Assembly: GCA_029005335.1 (NCBI GenBank)
Contig: JAQXFT010000197.1
Span: forward strand, 1 to 5,026
Source of the DNA: Oscillospiraceae bacterium
GTDB taxonomy: Bacteria; Bacillota; Clostridia; Oscillospirales; Ruminococcaceae
Length of the DNA stretch: 5,026 nucleotides
Direction of reading: 5' to 3'
Of this stretch, positions 4,140 to 5,026 are shown in pieces. Under the pieces are notes generated by a model that worked only from the letters and a program-made list of their open reading frames with translations, was not told the origin of the DNA and searched no databases. The translations under genes and the position numbers were made by a program. Each line of letters opens with the position of its first letter. Position 1 is the first letter of the stretch.

Positions 4140-5026
4140 GTGAAGAAAATAAAGAATTTTTTCCGTTCTCAGACGGTTCTGGCGGTATCGCTTATCTGTG
4201 CAGTAATATCAGCATTTATAGTTCCGCCGTCCGGAGCGTATCTTTCATATATAAATTTCTCAACGCTTATATTACTGTTCTGTCTTATGTCAGCAGTTGC
4301 CGGATTTACGGATACCGGCATATTTATAAGAATATCATCTTTTCTGACATCAAAATGCGGGTCGGCAAGATTTCTGACATTTATATTGATGAATATATGC
4401 TTTTTCAGCTCTATGCTGATTACTAATGACGTTGCACTTATTACTTTTGTACCTGTTACGATAGCACTTTTCAGCTCGGCAGGAATCGATAAAAAAAATA
4501 ATCTCATATTCGCTGTAATTATAGAGACCGCTTCGGCAAATCTCGGAAGTATGATGACTCCTATCGGCAATCCTCAGAATATTTTTATATGTTCGTATTA
4601 CGGACTTTCATCATCAGATTTTTTCGTAACAATGCTCCCATATGGAATTGCAAGCTATATAATGCTTTCGCTGATGACGTTTCTTATAAATGACCAAAAA
4701 ATAGAACCAATCAGGAATATCCAAAGCAATTCAGTGCCAAAGATGAAAGCTCTGATTTATTCGGCAATATTTATAATCTGCATACTTACCGTATCAGGCT
4801 TTATAAATCAGTATATATGCCTTGCAGTGTGTTTACTGCTGATTCTCGTATCAGATGTCAGAATTTTTGCGAAAGTTGATTATGCACTGCTTGCGACCTT
4901 TGTATGCTTTTTTATATTCAGCGGAAATACAGGAAATATTGACAGGATTCAGAATTTTATCTCATCAGTTATAAGCGGTAATGAAATAATTGCATCTGTA
5001 ATTACAAGTCAGGTTATAAGCAATGT
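4140..5026 (+). CDS. Ion-transporter-superfamily permease (ArsB/NhaD/CitMHS/SLC13-like), 3' end outside window
   Basis: The frame is open from GTG 4140 to the window edge: 295 residues without a stop, then two bases of the next codon. It encodes a polytopic membrane protein with hydrophobic segments at about 12-30, 38-56, 78-95, 97-113, 163-183, 204-221, 225-238 and 248-262. Two signatures place it in the ion transporter superfamily: MLITNDVALITFVP (92-105) and ETASANLGSMMTPIGNPQN (129-147), where the Asn-Asp and the TPIGNPQN hairpin are typical substrate-site elements. The second half begins to repeat the pattern with FIFSGN (258-263) and TSQVISN at the edge, as expected for the inverted-repeat fold. 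Members move citrate or other dicarboxylates, sulfate, arsenite or Na+/H+. The substrate cannot be read here, and no arsR, arsC or citrate genes are in view. It has its own promoter just after the mscL terminator, so it is a separate transcription unit. Confidence 0.85.
   Translation, partial: MKKIKNFFRSQTVLAVSLICAVISAFIVPPSGAYLSYINFSTLILLFCLMSAVAGFTDTGIFIRISSFLTSKCGSARFLTFILMNICFFSSMLITNDVALITFVPVTIALFSSAGIDKKNNLIFAVIIETASANLGSMMTPIGNPQNIFICSYYGLSSSDFFVTMLPYGIASYIMLSLMTFLINDQKIEPIRNIQSNSVPKMKALIYSAIFIICILTVSGFINQYICLAVCLLLILVSDVRIFAKVDYALLATFVCFFIFSGNTGNIDRIQNFISSVISGNEIIASVITSQVISN

Noticed and set aside
3998..4570. A 142-residue + strand frame (3998-4426) and a 133-residue - strand frame (4169-4570).
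   Set aside because: The first runs through the mscL terminator and the next promoter, and both overlap the permease frame from GTG 4140, which has superfamily signatures and a strong ribosome site.

Overview
The window looks like chromosomal DNA of a low-GC Gram-positive anaerobe of the class Clostridia, most likely a Ruminococcus-type (Oscillospiraceae) gut or rumen bacterium. This is inference. It rests on the AT-rich composition, strong AGGAGG-type ribosome binding sites, extended -10 sigma-A promoters, a pyruvate formate-lyase activating enzyme, a membrane-anchored VanY-type carboxypeptidase and an N-terminal zinc-ribbon protein with an Asn/Pro/Met/Gln-rich body. I see no mobile element, CRISPR array, tRNA or rRNA.

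Layout from left to right. (1) Positions 1-236 are the 3' end of pflA on the + strand. (2) A perfect 8-bp hairpin at 242-260 separates it from a 121-residue protein (296-661, +) that I do not recognise and that is extremely rich in Tyr and Trp. (3) A two-way terminator (669-710) lies between that gene and a convergent M15B/VanY-type D,D-carboxypeptidase gene (715-1791, -). (4) A 262-bp divergent intergenic region (1792-2053) carries one good extended -10 promoter facing each way. (5) Rightward from it run a 500-residue zinc-ribbon and repeat protein (2054-3556) and mscL, the large mechanosensitive channel (3580-4032). They are 23 bp apart and probably form one operon, which ends at a rho-independent terminator (4054-4084). 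(6) Directly after that terminator a new promoter (4086-4114) drives a GTG-started ion-transporter-superfamily permease (4140 to beyond 5026), cut by the window edge.

Functionally this is mostly housekeeping and envelope DNA: anaerobic glucose fermentation (pflA), peptidoglycan peptide trimming (VanY-type enzyme), osmotic-downshock release (MscL) and anion or cation transport (permease). The envelope and turgor genes sit together, but nothing in the sequence shows that they act as one pathway. The least explained items are the zinc-ribbon repeat protein paired with MscL and the aromatic-rich small protein. The former holds four separate internal repeat families, one of them showing recent 54-bp duplication. 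I found no clear evidence of a new defence, mobile or RNA-based system.
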